Of a DNA stretch of 64,000 bases, positions 1 to 9,150 are shown piece by piece. The notes below the pieces were generated by a model. That model searched no databases and was not told where the DNA came from. It saw only the letters and a program-made list of their open reading frames with translations. The stretch comes from Halococcus qingdaonensis (GTDB lineage Archaea > Halobacteriota > Halobacteria > Halobacteriales > Halococcaceae): positions 1,240,001 through 1,304,000 of the forward strand of contig NZ_CP101943.1 of NCBI RefSeq assembly GCF_024508235.1, in the 5' to 3' direction. Both the position numbers and the translations under genes were made by a program. How positions within the stretch are numbered: position 1 is the first letter of the stretch; each line of letters begins with the position of its first letter.

Positions 1-692
1 CGCAGGCAGCCCTCCGGCAGGCGCTCGCGGAGATCCAGGACGAACCCCGGCGTGACGCCGTAGGACTTGTCCTGTGCCTCGTAGCGGCGATAGATCTGGG
101 TGACGATGCGCCGGATCGCCCGCTCGCCGCCCTCCTCGATGGTGCAGTTCGCGGGCAGCCCGTCGCGAACGTTGCTCCGTGCGTCGCTGCTGAACCGTTT
201 CAACAGTTCGTCCGCACCGATCGAGAGATCCACAGTATAGGTATGGCCGAGCGACGCCGCCAGTTCGTTCCATTCGAGCGGGCGGAGATCCGTGTACCGA
301 TAATCGCTGCGGACGTGGGTGTAGCGCGGTCCGACATGCTCGTCGACCCACTCGATGCAGCCGTCGACGAATCGCTGATGACGGCGCTCGCGCTTTCGCT
401 GTTTCAGCTTTCCCATGTTCAGGAGCGCCGGCCCGAGATACGGAACCAGGAGATCGGGCGGTGGCGAAAAGGCCATCGGCACTCCCAGTCGCTCGACGGC
501 GAAGATCGGGAAGATCCCCACCGGCTCCTGCCCCTTGAATCCGATCAGGGGGTGCAGATCGGCGTCGGCGTGTGCCGCGAGCGTCGCGAGGCTCCCCCGA
601 AGATGGAACGGGTTCGACTGCGGCGAGCGCTCTACGTAGCTGTTCCACTTGTCCAGGTCGTCGTCGGTCGCGCTGCGTATCTCGATGCTCAT
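1..692 (-). CDS. FemAB/GNAT-like acyltransferase (C-terminus beyond window)
   Basis: The minus strand is open from the ATG at 692 to the window edge, giving about 230 residues starting MSIEIRSATDDDLDKW. The N-terminal half resembles the first GNAT-like fold of FemAB-type aminoacyl or acyl transferases: an early 'SPQSNPFH' segment, then 'HPLIGFKGQEPVGIFPIF', and later 'KRFSSDARSNVRDGL', where FemAB proteins carry a similar K/R-rich substrate segment. Its start overlaps the stop of the upstream phosphatase-like gene by 4 nt (ATGA), so the two are probably co-translated. In bacteria this family adds amino acids to wall precursors; in haloarchaea it is usually found in surface-polysaccharide loci, which fits this neighbourhood. 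The substrate is unknown. The C-terminal catalytic half is outside the window. Confidence 0.75.
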   Translation of the reverse strand, partial: MSIEIRSATDDDLDKWNSYVERSPQSNPFHLRGSLATLAAHADADLHPLIGFKGQEPVGIFPIFAVERLGVPMAFSPPPDLLVPYLGPALLNMGKLKQRKRERRHQRFVDGCIEWVDEHVGPRYTHVRSDYRYTDLRPLEWNELAASLGHTYTVDLSIGADELLKRFSSDARSNVRDGLPANCTIEEGGERAIRRIVTQIYRRYEAQDKSYGVTPGFVLDLRERLPEGCL

Positions 693-2332
693 TCCATATA
701 CCCCAGATCCGAGAGTCGGTCCTCGACTGCCTGCTCGTTAGTCGTCTCGCGTGCCTGTCCGTCGTACTCCGGATAGGTCCGCTCGCCGGTCGATTCGACG
801 ATATCCAGTACTTCGCCGTCCATGTGGTCGCCGCGCGGGAGCCCGAGCGACGCGAGCACGGTCGGCGCGACGTCGAACAGATGTGCGTCCGCGAGCGATC
901 CGTCGCTATCGATGCCCGCACCCGTCGCGGCGACCATGCCGTCGCGTTTGTGGTTATAGGGCTCGGTCGGCGGGCCGAACGTCTCCCCGCGCAGCTGCGT
1001 CGATAGGAACTGGTCGAAATCACGGGGGACGAGCACGATATCGACCGCGCGATCCGCCTCCGAGCCATGGAAGTAGTCCTCGCGCGGGGCCACGTCGTCG
1101 AACGCCGGCTTTCCGTCGGGCGTTTCGAGAGCGGCAAAGAGATCGATAAGCGTCTCTCGAACCTCCTCGTACTCGTCGGCCGGAACGACGCCGTCGGGTT
1201 CGCGTTCGGCGACGTTGAGCCGAACGCCACACTCGATATGTGAGCGCGCGTACGCCGTCGAAGCGGGGAAATCGACTCTCTCGGTGCCCGCACGGACCAT
1301 CGCCTTGGGGGCGTGAGCGACGACGAACTCGGCGAGACCGAGGCGATCGAGCACGGCTTTGAGCCGCTGACTCGTGATACCCACGCGCGTCAGCCCGCTC
1401 ATCGCCTTTTCGAGCAGCGCGTCGGTGCCACTCTCGCTCCCCTCGTCGTCGAAGAACTGCTCGTCGCGGAGCACGTCCCACGAGGGCATCCCGCCGCCGC
1501 GGGCCGTCTCGACGTAGCCCTCGTCGCGCAGGAGCGAGTTCACGCGCACGTCGTAGCCGCTGTATTTGCCGATGCCGTGGTCGCTGGTGACGATAACGGT
1601 ATCGGGATCGCAGGCATCGAGGATCGCGCCGATCTGTTCGTCGACGGCCTCGTAGACCGCCTGGAGGGCGGCGAAATCGCCGGGACACTCGTGGAAGACG
1701 GTGTCCGTCGTCTGGAACTGAACAAAACCGAACTCCGGTGAGAAACGGTCGGCGAGATAGCGGAAGGCCTCGCCGCGCATCCGCGTCACCGTCCGATACT
1801 CGTCGGTCTTTTCTTCAGTAGTCGCCTCCTCGCCGCCGGTATGGCGCGGATAGACCCGATACGCGCCGAGTTCCTCGCGGACGTCGTCGAGCAGTCCGTC
1901 GGGATGACAGGTCGGCGAATCGGGCGCGACGTAGCCCGGGAGCAGCGCGCCATCGAATTCGTTGGGTGGATGGGTGACGGGCACGTTGACGACGACGGAC
2001 GATTTCCTCTCGTCGTCGAGCAGTTCCCAGAGCGCGTGCTCGCGCACGTCGGTCGCGTTCACCACGTCCCAATCGTAGCCCGAATAGTCGAGAAAGCCGA
2101 AGACGCCATGTTTTCCGGGGTTCGTCCCCGTATAGAGCGAGGGCCACGCGCTCGCGGTCCACGGCGGCAGCTGCGATTCGAGCGGCCCGCTCGCGCCGTC
2201 CGCCAGGATTCCCTCCAGCGCCGGCAGCTCGGCCCCGCGCTTGTCGAGGCGGTCGAACACCGGCCCGCAGGCCGCATCCAGCCCGACGAGCAGCGTCTCC
2301 AGCCCCGATCCGGGGCGACGTTCGTCGTCCAT
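689..2332 (-). CDS. Alkaline phosphatase superfamily protein (type I phosphodiesterase/nucleotide pyrophosphatase-like)
   Basis: A 547-residue protein with the metal-binding frame of the alkaline phosphatase/sulfatase superfamily. It has an N-terminal 'LLVGLDAA' strand (about residues 14-21, metal Asp). 'PPWTASAWPSLYTG' then 'NPGKHGVFGF' (about 56-80) hold the candidate nucleophile Thr59 or Ser61. A later 'IVTSDHGIG' carries metal-binding Asp-His, and a C-terminal 'HKRDGMVAATG' supplies another metal His. There is no obvious signal peptide or membrane segment. Superfamily members hydrolyse or transfer phosphate or sulfate esters; in haloarchaea such proteins cluster with polysaccharide genes and may remodel an anionic headgroup. 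The precise substrate cannot be read from sequence. The stop overlaps the start of the FemAB-like gene. Confidence 0.85.
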   Translation of the reverse strand: MDDERRPGSGLETLLVGLDAACGPVFDRLDKRGAELPALEGILADGASGPLESQLPPWTASAWPSLYTGTNPGKHGVFGFLDYSGYDWDVVNATDVREHALWELLDDERKSSVVVNVPVTHPPNEFDGALLPGYVAPDSPTCHPDGLLDDVREELGAYRVYPRHTGGEEATTEEKTDEYRTVTRMRGEAFRYLADRFSPEFGFVQFQTTDTVFHECPGDFAALQAVYEAVDEQIGAILDACDPDTVIVTSDHGIGKYSGYDVRVNSLLRDEGYVETARGGGMPSWDVLRDEQFFDDEGSESGTDALLEKAMSGLTRVGITSQRLKAVLDRLGLAEFVVAHAPKAMVRAGTERVDFPASTAYARSHIECGVRLNVAEREPDGVVPADEYEEVRETLIDLFAALETPDGKPAFDDVAPREDYFHGSEADRAVDIVLVPRDFDQFLSTQLRGETFGPPTEPYNHKRDGMVAATGAGIDSDGSLADAHLFDVAPTVLASLGLPRGDHMDGEVLDIVESTGERTYPEYDGQARETTNEQAVEDRLSDLGYME

Positions 2333-2516
2333 TCGGTGGTGGTAGTCGGTGCGGCGGCCGTGAATCTACCGATGCATGGCGCGGCGGTTTGGGATGATAC
2401 CGTCGAACTGAATCGACTTTGCGTATTTCCGTCCGACAGTATCGGACTCGAAGAACGGCTCGATGGTCGGATCGAAGATCTCGCCCGGATTGACGTTCGT
2501 GCGACGATCGACGTTC

Positions 2517-2876
2517 TCATCGAACGGAGGATCGCGTTCGGGGAGAACAGTCGTACAGCATCGCCCGCTGCGCACCGAGTGCTGTTCGATTCGAAACGCT
2601 ATCTATCATGTCACAGCAAACGTTCTCGAGATACTCCCCGGTAGTCGGCGGACACTCGCTTGCATTCCGTGTCTGACGTAAATCCGCCCACAGCGAGATG
2701 GGGAGTAACGGTGCTCCGAGAACCATGCTTAGTGCGATACCGATAGTAGCGGGGTGGCTGGAGGGCAGAAAACCGAGCGCTACAGCGATTGCCACCCACA
2801 CGGCTATGCCCTGTGCGATGACCGGACGCCAGTTGATCGCCGCTGACTGTGTACACGATTGCTCTGTCGACGTCAT
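2517..2876 (-). CDS. Small hypothetical membrane protein, tail possibly frameshifted
   Basis: A 119-residue reading frame starting MTSTEQSCTQ. Residues about 16-63 form two hydrophobic helices ('GIAVWVAIAVALGFLP' and 'IGIALSMVLGAPLLPISLW') followed by 'ADLRQTR', typical of a two-helix haloarchaeal membrane protein. After about residue 75 the composition becomes Cys/Ser/Arg-rich and stops looking like haloarchaeal coding sequence. The true protein may end near there, with the present stop reached through a frameshift or decayed tail. It lies alone in an AT-richer stretch between the phosphatase-like gene and the flippase. No function is recognised. Confidence 0.5.
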   Translation of the reverse strand: MTSTEQSCTQSAAINWRPVIAQGIAVWVAIAVALGFLPSSHPATIGIALSMVLGAPLLPISLWADLRQTRNASECPPTTGEYLENVCCDMIDSVSNRTALGAQRAMLYDCSPRTRSSVR

Positions 2877-3339
2877 ATTGTGTTGTGTTGTATTGGGATT
2901 TTATCGTTTATCCGCGACTCTACTCAACCTGCAAACCGTGGATACATTCTCTGTCGGAGAGAGAACAGATCGTCCTATTTGGACACTTTGAGGCTTATGT
3001 GGGTGAAACTGATATACCTGACTACTCCATTGAATCGATCCGAGATGGGCACAATGCAACCACAATTTTGTAGGTAATTCGAATTCAGAACCTCGCAAAA
3101 CTCTCCGGGTAACCGTTTCTGATACTGCCGAATACCGTCGGACAAGATTCCGTGACACGAACAGCCATACAATAGTGGATTTCCGAACGCCAACCGTCCC
3201 GTGTCGCTATCAGACAGTACGAGAACGAAAAGCTGTTTGCCGGTGCTGGAGTCGAACTGACGTAATGAGTTCACCCGCACAGTTCACGCGTCGCTCCCGT
3301 CCGGCGCGACCGATATCGTCGATTCCCGGCGGGCGCTGA
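2877..3339. other. AT-rich intergenic region upstream of the flippase operon
   Basis: About 460 bases without a convincing gene. Base composition here is roughly half AT, clearly richer than the surrounding genes. The longest open frames, on the minus strand (2975-3280 and 2901-3158), have codon and amino-acid use (many Cys, Ser, Asn, Ile) unlike the acidic proteins around them. The region must contain the promoters for the divergent minus-strand small gene and the plus-strand polysaccharide operon. It may also be decayed foreign DNA. Confidence 0.5.
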
Positions 3340-4890
3340 ATGGCGAGCGAGCAGTCGTCGGGAACAGACGAGTCGAACCTCTCGTCGCTGGTATCGAGTG
3401 CGAGTCTCATGCTGATCGGTAGTTTACTGGGCGCATTCTCGAAACTATTCGAACAGGTGCTGCTCGGTCGCGTGCTCTCCCAGCCCGCGTTCGACGCGTT
3501 CAGCAAGGGGTTCTCGATACTGATGCTCAGCTCGACGATCGCGCTCGTCGGCTTCAACGAGGGGATCCCGCGGTTCATGTCCCGGTTCGACGACGAGCGT
3601 GACGTTCGCGGCATCTGGGTAACGGGTATCGTCATCGCCGGACTCGCCGGGATCGTCATCGCCGGCGGGCTAATCGCCGGCGGCGACTGGGTGCGGCGCG
3701 TGTTCTTCGGTGCCGATTCACCGCCGCTGCTGGTCACGCTGTTCGCACTGGCGATCCCGCTCGTCGTCGGGTTGCGCGTCGCCGTCGGTGCGATCCGTGG
3801 CCACGAGAACACCATCTATCGGACCTACGCCTACGACCTGCTCTACAACGGCCTGCGCGTCGGCATCCTGCTCGTCCTGCTGTTCGGGGTGGGAATGGGC
3901 GTTCTCGCGGCGGGCTACGCCTACGTCGTCGCGGCAGTGGTCGCCGTCGTCGTCGCACACGTCCTCCTCAACCGATTGCTCTCGCTCCGGGGCCCCTTCC
4001 GGACGCACGCAGGCGCGATGGTTCGGTTCTCCCTTCCGCTCGTGGTCGCCTCGGCGGTCTCGTCGATCCTCTCGCAGGTGGACACGCTCATGCTCGGCGC
4101 GCTCGCGTCGGCCCCGAACGCCGCCGGCATCTACAACTACGGCTATCCGCTCGCGGCCGGGCTACCGGTGATCCTCTCGGTGTTCGGCTTCCTCTATCTT
4201 CCGCTGGCCTCGCGCCTCGACGACGATAGCAATCGTGGGGAGGTCGACCGCATCTACAAGATCACGACCAAGTGGATCTACATCGTCGCCTTCCCGCTCT
4301 TTCTGACCTTCGTCGCCTTTTCCGGCGACGTCGTCGAGATCGTCTTCGACGTGACCGATCCGCGCTCGTCGACGGCACTGGCGATCCTCTCGATCGGTTT
4401 CTTCTCCAGTGCGGCCAACGGTCGCTGTCAGGACACGCTCTCGGCGTTCGGCTACACGACGTATATCCTCGTGGTGAACACCGCTGCGGCCGTCCTCAAC
4501 ATCGTTCTCAACATCGTGCTCGTGCCGACGTACGGCGTCGTCGGCGCGGCGCTGGCCTCGGCATTGTCGTTTTTCTCGCTCAACGCCATTGCCATGCTGG
4601 TGCTTTGGCGGCTGTCGGGCATCTCCCCGTTCTCGCGATCGACCGTCAAGACCTTCGTCCTCCTGCCGCTCGTGCTGTTCCCGCTCGCGTTCGCGCTATC
4701 GAACGTCGTCGAGCTGTCGATCGTCACGCTACCGCTGTTCGCCATCGGTGCCGGCCTCGTCGCGGTGGCGCTGGTCGCCGTCACCGGCTGCCTCCAGGCC
4801 GAAGACGAGATCCCGATCGAACAGATCGAGGATCGCCTCGGCATCCGCGTGCCCGTGATCCGGCGCTACATCCCCTCGCGCCGCGAGTGA
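3340..4890 (+). CDS. Oligosaccharide flippase (Wzx/MATE-like, MVF superfamily)
   Basis: A 516-residue multi-pass membrane protein with about 14 predicted hydrophobic segments from residue ~20 to ~490, the size and layout of Wzx/AglR-type polysaccharide transporters. Family-like segments include an early 'GSLLGAFSKLFEQVLLGRVLS' helix, 'GFNEGIPRFMSR' in the first loop and a repeated half after 'LPLVVASAVSSILSQVDTLMLG' (about 230-250). The predicted role is to flip a lipid-linked glycan from the cytoplasmic to the outer face of the membrane. It is the first gene of the plus-strand sugar-nucleotide operon, which supports export of a glycan containing the sugar made downstream. The ATG at 3340 follows the AT-rich promoter region. 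Confidence 0.88.
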   Translation: MASEQSSGTDESNLSSLVSSASLMLIGSLLGAFSKLFEQVLLGRVLSQPAFDAFSKGFSILMLSSTIALVGFNEGIPRFMSRFDDERDVRGIWVTGIVIAGLAGIVIAGGLIAGGDWVRRVFFGADSPPLLVTLFALAIPLVVGLRVAVGAIRGHENTIYRTYAYDLLYNGLRVGILLVLLFGVGMGVLAAGYAYVVAAVVAVVVAHVLLNRLLSLRGPFRTHAGAMVRFSLPLVVASAVSSILSQVDTLMLGALASAPNAAGIYNYGYPLAAGLPVILSVFGFLYLPLASRLDDDSNRGEVDRIYKITTKWIYIVAFPLFLTFVAFSGDVVEIVFDVTDPRSSTALAILSIGFFSSAANGRCQDTLSAFGYTTYILVVNTAAAVLNIVLNIVLVPTYGVVGAALASALSFFSLNAIAMLVLWRLSGISPFSRSTVKTFVLLPLVLFPLAFALSNVVELSIVTLPLFAIGAGLVAVALVAVTGCLQAEDEIPIEQIEDRLGIRVPVIRRYIPSRRE

Positions 4891-4946
4891 TCGGCGGCCG
4901 ATCACGGATGACGGACGTCTGACGGGCGAACTGCGATGTTCGTCGG

Positions 4947-5042
4947 ATGGGAAAACACATATGTGAGAACGAAGTGTACCTCAATGAGATCGAACACGAT
5001 CAGTCATTCAATCGCTTCGTTTCATCCACCTCCATCGAATGA
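4947..5042 (+). CDS. Possible 31-residue micro-ORF (leader-type)
   Basis: An ATG at 4947 opens a 31-codon frame (MGKHICENEVYLNEIEHD...) whose TGA overlaps the next ATG at 5039 in an ATGA arrangement. It starts 56 nt after the flippase stop and covers the 10-nt palindrome CACATATGTG at 4956-4965. The sequence is AT-richer than the neighbouring genes. No family is recognised. It could be a chance frame in a secondary promoter or leader region; only the stop/start coupling supports it. Confidence 0.2.
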   Translation: MGKHICENEVYLNEIEHDQSFNRFVSSTSIE

Positions 5043-5161
5043 CAGACCATACCACAGACGACACGACCACTGAAGACGGCCTCGCCGCCGGGACGGACCC
5101 CGCCACCCGTCCGTCCGATGGCACGACGGCCGGCCGACCGACGCCCGGAGATCCCCGATGA
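5039..5161 (+). CDS. Possible 40-residue small protein upstream of acetyltransferase
   Basis: An ATG at 5039 opens a 40-codon frame ([14 protein letters not shown]...) rich in Thr, Asp, Gly and Pro. It ends in a TGA that overlaps the acetyltransferase ATG by 4 nt, the same ATGA coupling used at most junctions of this operon. GC content and acidic composition resemble a coding sequence here better than the preceding micro-ORF does. It has no hydrophobic helix and no recognised domain, and looks disordered. It may be a real small protein or only a translational-coupling leader. Confidence 0.35.
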   Translation: MTDHTTDDTTTEDGLAAGTDPATRPSDGTTAGRPTPGDPR

Positions 5162-5748
5162 GCGACGAGACGCGCGCACGCCTCGGTGCGAACAGCCGTA
5201 TCGACGACGGCGCGACCGTCGGCTACGTCCACGACGCCGACGCCTCGCCCGCCGTGATCGGCGACGACGCGACAGTGCGGGACGGCACCATCGTCTACGC
5301 CGACACCTCGATCGGCGACGAGTTCACGACCGGCCACAACGCCGTGGTCCGCGAGAATACGACCGTCGGCGACGACGTGCTCGTCGGCACCGACACCACC
5401 ATCGACGGTTCGTCGACGATCGGCTCGCACGTCAGCCTCCAGACCGGGGTGTACGTCCCGACCGAGACGACGATCGGCGATCGGGTGTTTGTCGGGCCGC
5501 GCGCAGTGCTCACGAACGATCCACACCCTCTGCGCCGCGAGGCGGACCTCGTCGGCCCGACGCTCGAAGACGACGTCTCGATCGGCGCGAACGCGACGCT
5601 GCTGCCGGACGTGACCGTCGGTAAGGGTGCGTTCGTCGCTGCCGGCGCGGTCGTCACCGAGGACGTCCCTGCGGAGACGCTGGCAGTCGGCGTCCCCGCG
5701 CGCCACGAACCACTACCGGAAGACCTCACAGGAGCCAACCAGCTATGA
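5158..5748 (+). CDS. Hexapeptide-repeat N-acetyltransferase (WbpD-like)
   Basis: A 196-residue left-handed beta-helix acyltransferase. Hexapeptide repeats run almost throughout (for example 'ATVGYVH', 'TIVYAD', '[10 protein letters not shown]', '[10 protein letters not shown]', '[19 protein letters not shown]'). The mid segment '[12 protein letters not shown]' matches the acceptor-loop motif of sugar 3-N-acetyltransferases such as WbpD. The predicted reaction is acetyl-CoA-dependent acetylation of the 3-amino group of a UDP-2-acetamido-3-amino-uronic acid. Start and stop both use ATGA overlaps, with the small ORF before it and the aminotransferase after it. The neighbouring aminotransferase, oxidoreductase and dehydrogenase make this assignment stronger than the sequence alone. 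Confidence 0.87.
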   Translation: MSDETRARLGANSRIDDGATVGYVHDADASPAVIGDDATVRDGTIVYADTSIGDEFTTGHNAVVRENTTVGDDVLVGTDTTIDGSSTIGSHVSLQTGVYVPTETTIGDRVFVGPRAVLTNDPHPLRREADLVGPTLEDDVSIGANATLLPDVTVGKGAFVAAGAVVTEDVPAETLAVGVPARHEPLPEDLTGANQL

Positions 5749-6827
5749 TCCCAATAGCCGATCCAGAACTCGGCGAGCGCGAGAAGGAGCGCGTCGTGGA
5801 CGTTCTCGACAGCGGCCAGTTCGCCGACGGCCCCGAAGTGCGCGCCTTCGAGGAGGAGTTCGCCGATTTCTGCGGTGCTGCCTACGGCGTGGCGACGACC
5901 AACGGGACGACCGCGCTCCACACGGCCGTCGAGGCGCTCGGTCTCGGACCGGGCGACACCGTGGTGACGACGCCGTTCTCGATGATCGCCAGCGCAAACG
6001 CCATCCGGCTGGCAGGGGCCGAACCGGTTTTCGCCGATATCGACCCGAAAACCTACACGATCGACCCCCACGCCGTCGAGGAAATCGTCCGCGAGCGCGA
6101 CGTCGACGCGATCATGCCCGTCCATCTCTACGGGTTGCCGGCCGCGATGGGTCGTTTAGAGGAGATTGCCGACGAACACGACCTCCTCGTGATCGAGGAC
6201 GCCGCACAGGCCCACGGTGCCGAATTCGACGGCGAGCGCGTCGGCTCGTTCGGCGACGCGGCCTGTTTCTCGTTCTATCCGACGAAGAACATGACCACCG
6301 GCGAGGGCGGGATGGTGCTCACCGACGACGCTGACGTCGCCGAACGCGCGGCGAGTTTCGTCAACCACGGCCGCGATCCCGATGGCGACAGCTACGAACA
6401 CAACACCGTCGGCCAGAACTACCGCATGACGAGCGTGCTCGCGGCCATCGGCCGTGTCCAGCTCGATCGGTTGCCGGAGTACAACGAGACACGGCGCGCG
6501 AACGCCGAACGGCTCACCGACGAACTGCCCGACGCCCTCGACACGCCCGTCGAACCCGACGGGCGACGCCACGTCTACCACCAGTACACCGTCCGGAGCG
6601 AACACCGCGACGCGCTCGAAGCGGCGCTCGACGCGGCCGACATCGGCAGCGGGATCTACTATCCGATCCCGATCCACGAACAGCCGGCCTACAGCGACGT
6701 CGAGCGTTCGCTGCCGGTCGCCGAGCGCGCGAGCCGAGAAGTGCTCTCGCTACCGGTACATCCAAACCTCTCCCCATCGGACCTGACGGACATCGTGAAC
6801 GCTATCGCCACGGAGGTGGTCGAGTGA
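5745..6827 (+). CDS. DegT/DnrJ/EryC1/StrS aminotransferase (WbpE-like)
   Basis: A 360-residue fold-type I PLP enzyme. It opens with '[16 protein letters not shown]'; '[29 protein letters not shown]' is the cofactor-phosphate region; '[12 protein letters not shown]' contains the PLP-ring Asp; and '[14 protein letters not shown]' contains the Schiff-base Lys181. Length and motifs fit nucleotide-sugar aminotransferases. In this context it probably aminates the 3-keto group made by the adjacent Gfo/Idh/MocA oxidoreductase, giving a UDP-2-acetamido-3-amino-uronic acid. It overlaps the acetyltransferase and the oxidoreductase genes by 4 nt each. Confidence 0.9.
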   Translation: MIPIADPELGEREKERVVDVLDSGQFADGPEVRAFEEEFADFCGAAYGVATTNGTTALHTAVEALGLGPGDTVVTTPFSMIASANAIRLAGAEPVFADIDPKTYTIDPHAVEEIVRERDVDAIMPVHLYGLPAAMGRLEEIADEHDLLVIEDAAQAHGAEFDGERVGSFGDAACFSFYPTKNMTTGEGGMVLTDDADVAERAASFVNHGRDPDGDSYEHNTVGQNYRMTSVLAAIGRVQLDRLPEYNETRRANAERLTDELPDALDTPVEPDGRRHVYHQYTVRSEHRDALEAALDAADIGSGIYYPIPIHEQPAYSDVERSLPVAERASREVLSLPVHPNLSPSDLTDIVNAIATEVVE

Positions 6828-7795
6828 GTACAGCGCCGATGCGGGTCGGCGTCATCGGCGTCGGCAGCATGGGCCAGAACCATGCGCGCGTCTACGCCGA
6901 ACTCCCGGACGTCGAGCTCGTGGGCGTCGCCGATACCGATGCCGACCGGGCGCGTGAGATCGCCGCAAGCCACGGCACGCAGGCGCGTTCGCGGGCGGAG
7001 CTGCTCGATCGCGCCGACGCGGTCTCGATCGCGGTGCCGACGGCCCACCACGCCGATCTCGCCCGCGAGTGTATCGAGGCGGGCGTCGACGTGCTCGTCG
7101 AGAAGCCGTTCGTCGCCGATCCGGAGACCGGTCGAGAGCTCGCCGATCTCGCCCACGATCGCGGTGCCGTCATCCAGGTCGGCCACATCGAGCGGTTCAA
7201 CCCGGCCGTGCGCGCCGTCGCCGAGATCCTCGACGAACAGGAGATCATCGCGATCGACGCCCAGCGACTCGGTTCGCCGCGCGAGCGCACCATCGCGGAC
7301 AACGCCGTGATGGACCTGATGATCCACGACATCGACGTGGTGCTCTCGCTCATCGACGAGGACGTCACGACCGTCAATGCCCTCGGTGCCGAGGAGAACC
7401 GCTATATCGACGCTCAGCTGCGCTTCGACGGCGGCGTCGTCGCCAGCCTCACCGCGAGCCGCGTCACCCAGAAGAAGATCAGACAGCTCTCGATCACGAC
7501 CCGCGAGTGTTGGATCGCCGTCGACTACATCGACCGCTCGGTCGCCATCCACCGCCACTCGCTGCCCGAATACGTCGAGCGAAAGAGCGGCATGCACTAC
7601 CGCCACGAGGGCGTCGTCGAGCGACCGATGGTCGACAGCGGCGAGCCGCTGAAGGAGGAGCTGGCCTCGTTCGTCGACTGCGTCCGCGAGCGGACGTCAC
7701 CGCTCGTGACCGCCGAGGACGGCCTGCGCGCGCTGTCGGTCGCCCGCCGGATCGACCGACTGGCCGACGATCGCATGGAGGCGGAGGTCCGATGA
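6824..7795 (+). CDS. Gfo/Idh/MocA-family oxidoreductase (WbpB-like)
   Basis: A 323-residue NAD(P)-dependent sugar oxidoreductase. The Rossmann start 'VGVIGVGSMGQNHARVY' is at about residues 6-22, the family signature 'VEKPF' near residue 92, and 'HIERFNPAV' and 'MIHDIDVV' lie in the catalytic domain (the His-Asp pair typical of the family). In the WbpA/B/E/D/I pathway this enzyme oxidises C3 of UDP-GlcNAc-uronate to a 3-keto sugar for the aminotransferase. Gene order and 4-nt overlaps on both sides support that role; the sequence by itself shows only the family. Confidence 0.88.
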   Translation: MSTAPMRVGVIGVGSMGQNHARVYAELPDVELVGVADTDADRAREIAASHGTQARSRAELLDRADAVSIAVPTAHHADLARECIEAGVDVLVEKPFVADPETGRELADLAHDRGAVIQVGHIERFNPAVRAVAEILDEQEIIAIDAQRLGSPRERTIADNAVMDLMIHDIDVVLSLIDEDVTTVNALGAEENRYIDAQLRFDGGVVASLTASRVTQKKIRQLSITTRECWIAVDYIDRSVAIHRHSLPEYVERKSGMHYRHEGVVERPMVDSGEPLKEELASFVDCVRERTSPLVTAEDGLRALSVARRIDRLADDRMEAEVR

Positions 7796-9150
7796 GTCGT
7801 GCCGAGTCCGTCGCGCCCTACGGCGGCGCACGTGAGCGCACCCGCGAGGCGTTTCGTGACGGGGAGATCCCTGTCGGAGTGTACGGGCTCGGGAAGATGG
7901 GGCTGCCGCTGGCGGCGGCGTACGCCGAGGTCTGTGGCAACGTCGTCGGTGCGGACATCGACGAGGCGGTCGTCGACGGAATCGATCGCGGCGAGTGCCA
8001 CGTCGAGGGCGAACCGGGTCTCGACGCGCTCGTCGAACGGCTCGTCGCGGACGACGCGCTCCGAGCGACCGACAACCGTACGGCGGCCGCGGAAGCGTCA
8101 GTCCACGTCGTCATCGTCCCGACGCGACTCACCGAGGGGAACAATCCCGACGTCTCGATTCTGGAATCCGTCGTCCGGGACGTCGCCTCGGGGCTATCGG
8201 CGGGCGATCTCGTCGTCGTCGAGTGTACGGTGCCGCCGAAGACCTGTCGAGAGGTCGTCACACCTCTGCTCGAAGCCGAGAGCGATCTCTCGGCCGGCGA
8301 GTTCGGCGTCGCCTTCTGTCCCGAGCGCACGTCGAGCGGGCGCGCGCTCGAGGACATCAGGGGTGCCTACCCGAAGGTCGTCGGCGGGGTCGACGACGAA
8401 AGTACGCAAGCGGCGCGCACCATCTACGAGCAGCTCAACGCGAAGGGCGTCATCACCGTCGCGGACGCGACGACGGCCGAAGCAGTCAAACTGTTCGAAG
8501 GAGTCTATCGCGACGTGAACATCGCCCTCGCCAACGAGCTGGCGCGGTTCACCGACGAGCTCGGGATCGACGTGCGCGAGGCGATCGCGACCGCCAACAC
8601 CCAGCCGTTCTGTGAGATCCACGACCCCGGCGCGGGCGTCGGCGGTCACTGCATCCCCTACTACCCCTACTTCCTCGCGAACGACCGCGCCGAGGACGCG
8701 CCGCTGCTCCGGACGGCACGCGCGGTCAACGACAGCATGCCGGAATTTACGGTGCGGAAGCTTCACGAGGAGTTCGAGGCCGAAGGGCGCTCTCTGGCCG
8801 AGACGACGGTGCTCGTGCTGGGTGTCGCCTACCGACCCGGCGTCGCCGAGACCGCCGCAACGCCCGCCGGTCCCATCATCGACGGGCTCGACGCTGCCGG
8901 GGCCGACGTGCTCTGTGCGGACCCGCTGATCGACGATTTCGGCGAGTTCGACGCGACGCCCGTTGCGACTGACGCGATCACTGATCGCGCGATCGACGGC
9001 GTCGTCATGGTGACGCCACACGAGGCGTTCGAGCGGATCGACTGGCAGGCCTTCGCCTCGCCGTTGGTCGTCGTCGACGGGCGCGGAGCGCTTGATTTAT
9101 CAGACACCCCACACAGGGTGTACACGATAGGGAGCGGTCGCGATGTATAA
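7792..9150 (+). CDS. UDP-N-acetyl-hexosamine 6-dehydrogenase (WbpA/WecC type)
   Basis: A 452-residue nucleotide-sugar dehydrogenase. The NAD-binding N-terminus is 'VGVYGLGKMGLPLAAAYAE' (about 28-45). 'VPTRLTEGNNPDVS' marks the UDP-GlcNAc/ManNAc subgroup. 'EAVKLFEGVYRDVNIALANELA' is the central dimer helix, and 'GVGGHCIPYYPYF' carries the catalytic Cys287. The enzyme oxidises C6 of a UDP-N-acetylhexosamine to the uronic acid with two NAD+. Beside WbpB/E/D-like genes it most likely makes UDP-GlcNAc-uronate; with the 2-epimerase alone it could make UDP-ManNAcA. The ATG at 7792 was chosen because it gives the ATGA overlap and the complete Rossmann start; the open frame further upstream is antisense-like noise. 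Confidence 0.9.
   Translation: MSRAESVAPYGGARERTREAFRDGEIPVGVYGLGKMGLPLAAAYAEVCGNVVGADIDEAVVDGIDRGECHVEGEPGLDALVERLVADDALRATDNRTAAAEASVHVVIVPTRLTEGNNPDVSILESVVRDVASGLSAGDLVVVECTVPPKTCREVVTPLLEAESDLSAGEFGVAFCPERTSSGRALEDIRGAYPKVVGGVDDESTQAARTIYEQLNAKGVITVADATTAEAVKLFEGVYRDVNIALANELARFTDELGIDVREAIATANTQPFCEIHDPGAGVGGHCIPYYPYFLANDRAEDAPLLRTARAVNDSMPEFTVRKLHEEFEAEGRSLAETTVLVLGVAYRPGVAETAATPAGPIIDGLDAAGADVLCADPLIDDFGEFDATPVATDAITDRAIDGVVMVTPHEAFERIDWQAFASPLVVVDGRGALDLSDTPHRVYTIGSGRDV

Noticed and set aside
3238-3275. A tRNA T-arm-like string (minus strand, ...CAGTTCGACTCCAG...) that might mark a tRNA remnant or attachment site
   Set aside because: The bases flanking the loop do not pair into a T stem, and no acceptor or anticodon arm is present.
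2975-3280. A 101-codon minus-strand frame in the AT-rich island
   Set aside because: Cys/Ser/Asn-rich composition, no acidic bias, no domain and no start context; treated as non-coding or decayed DNA.
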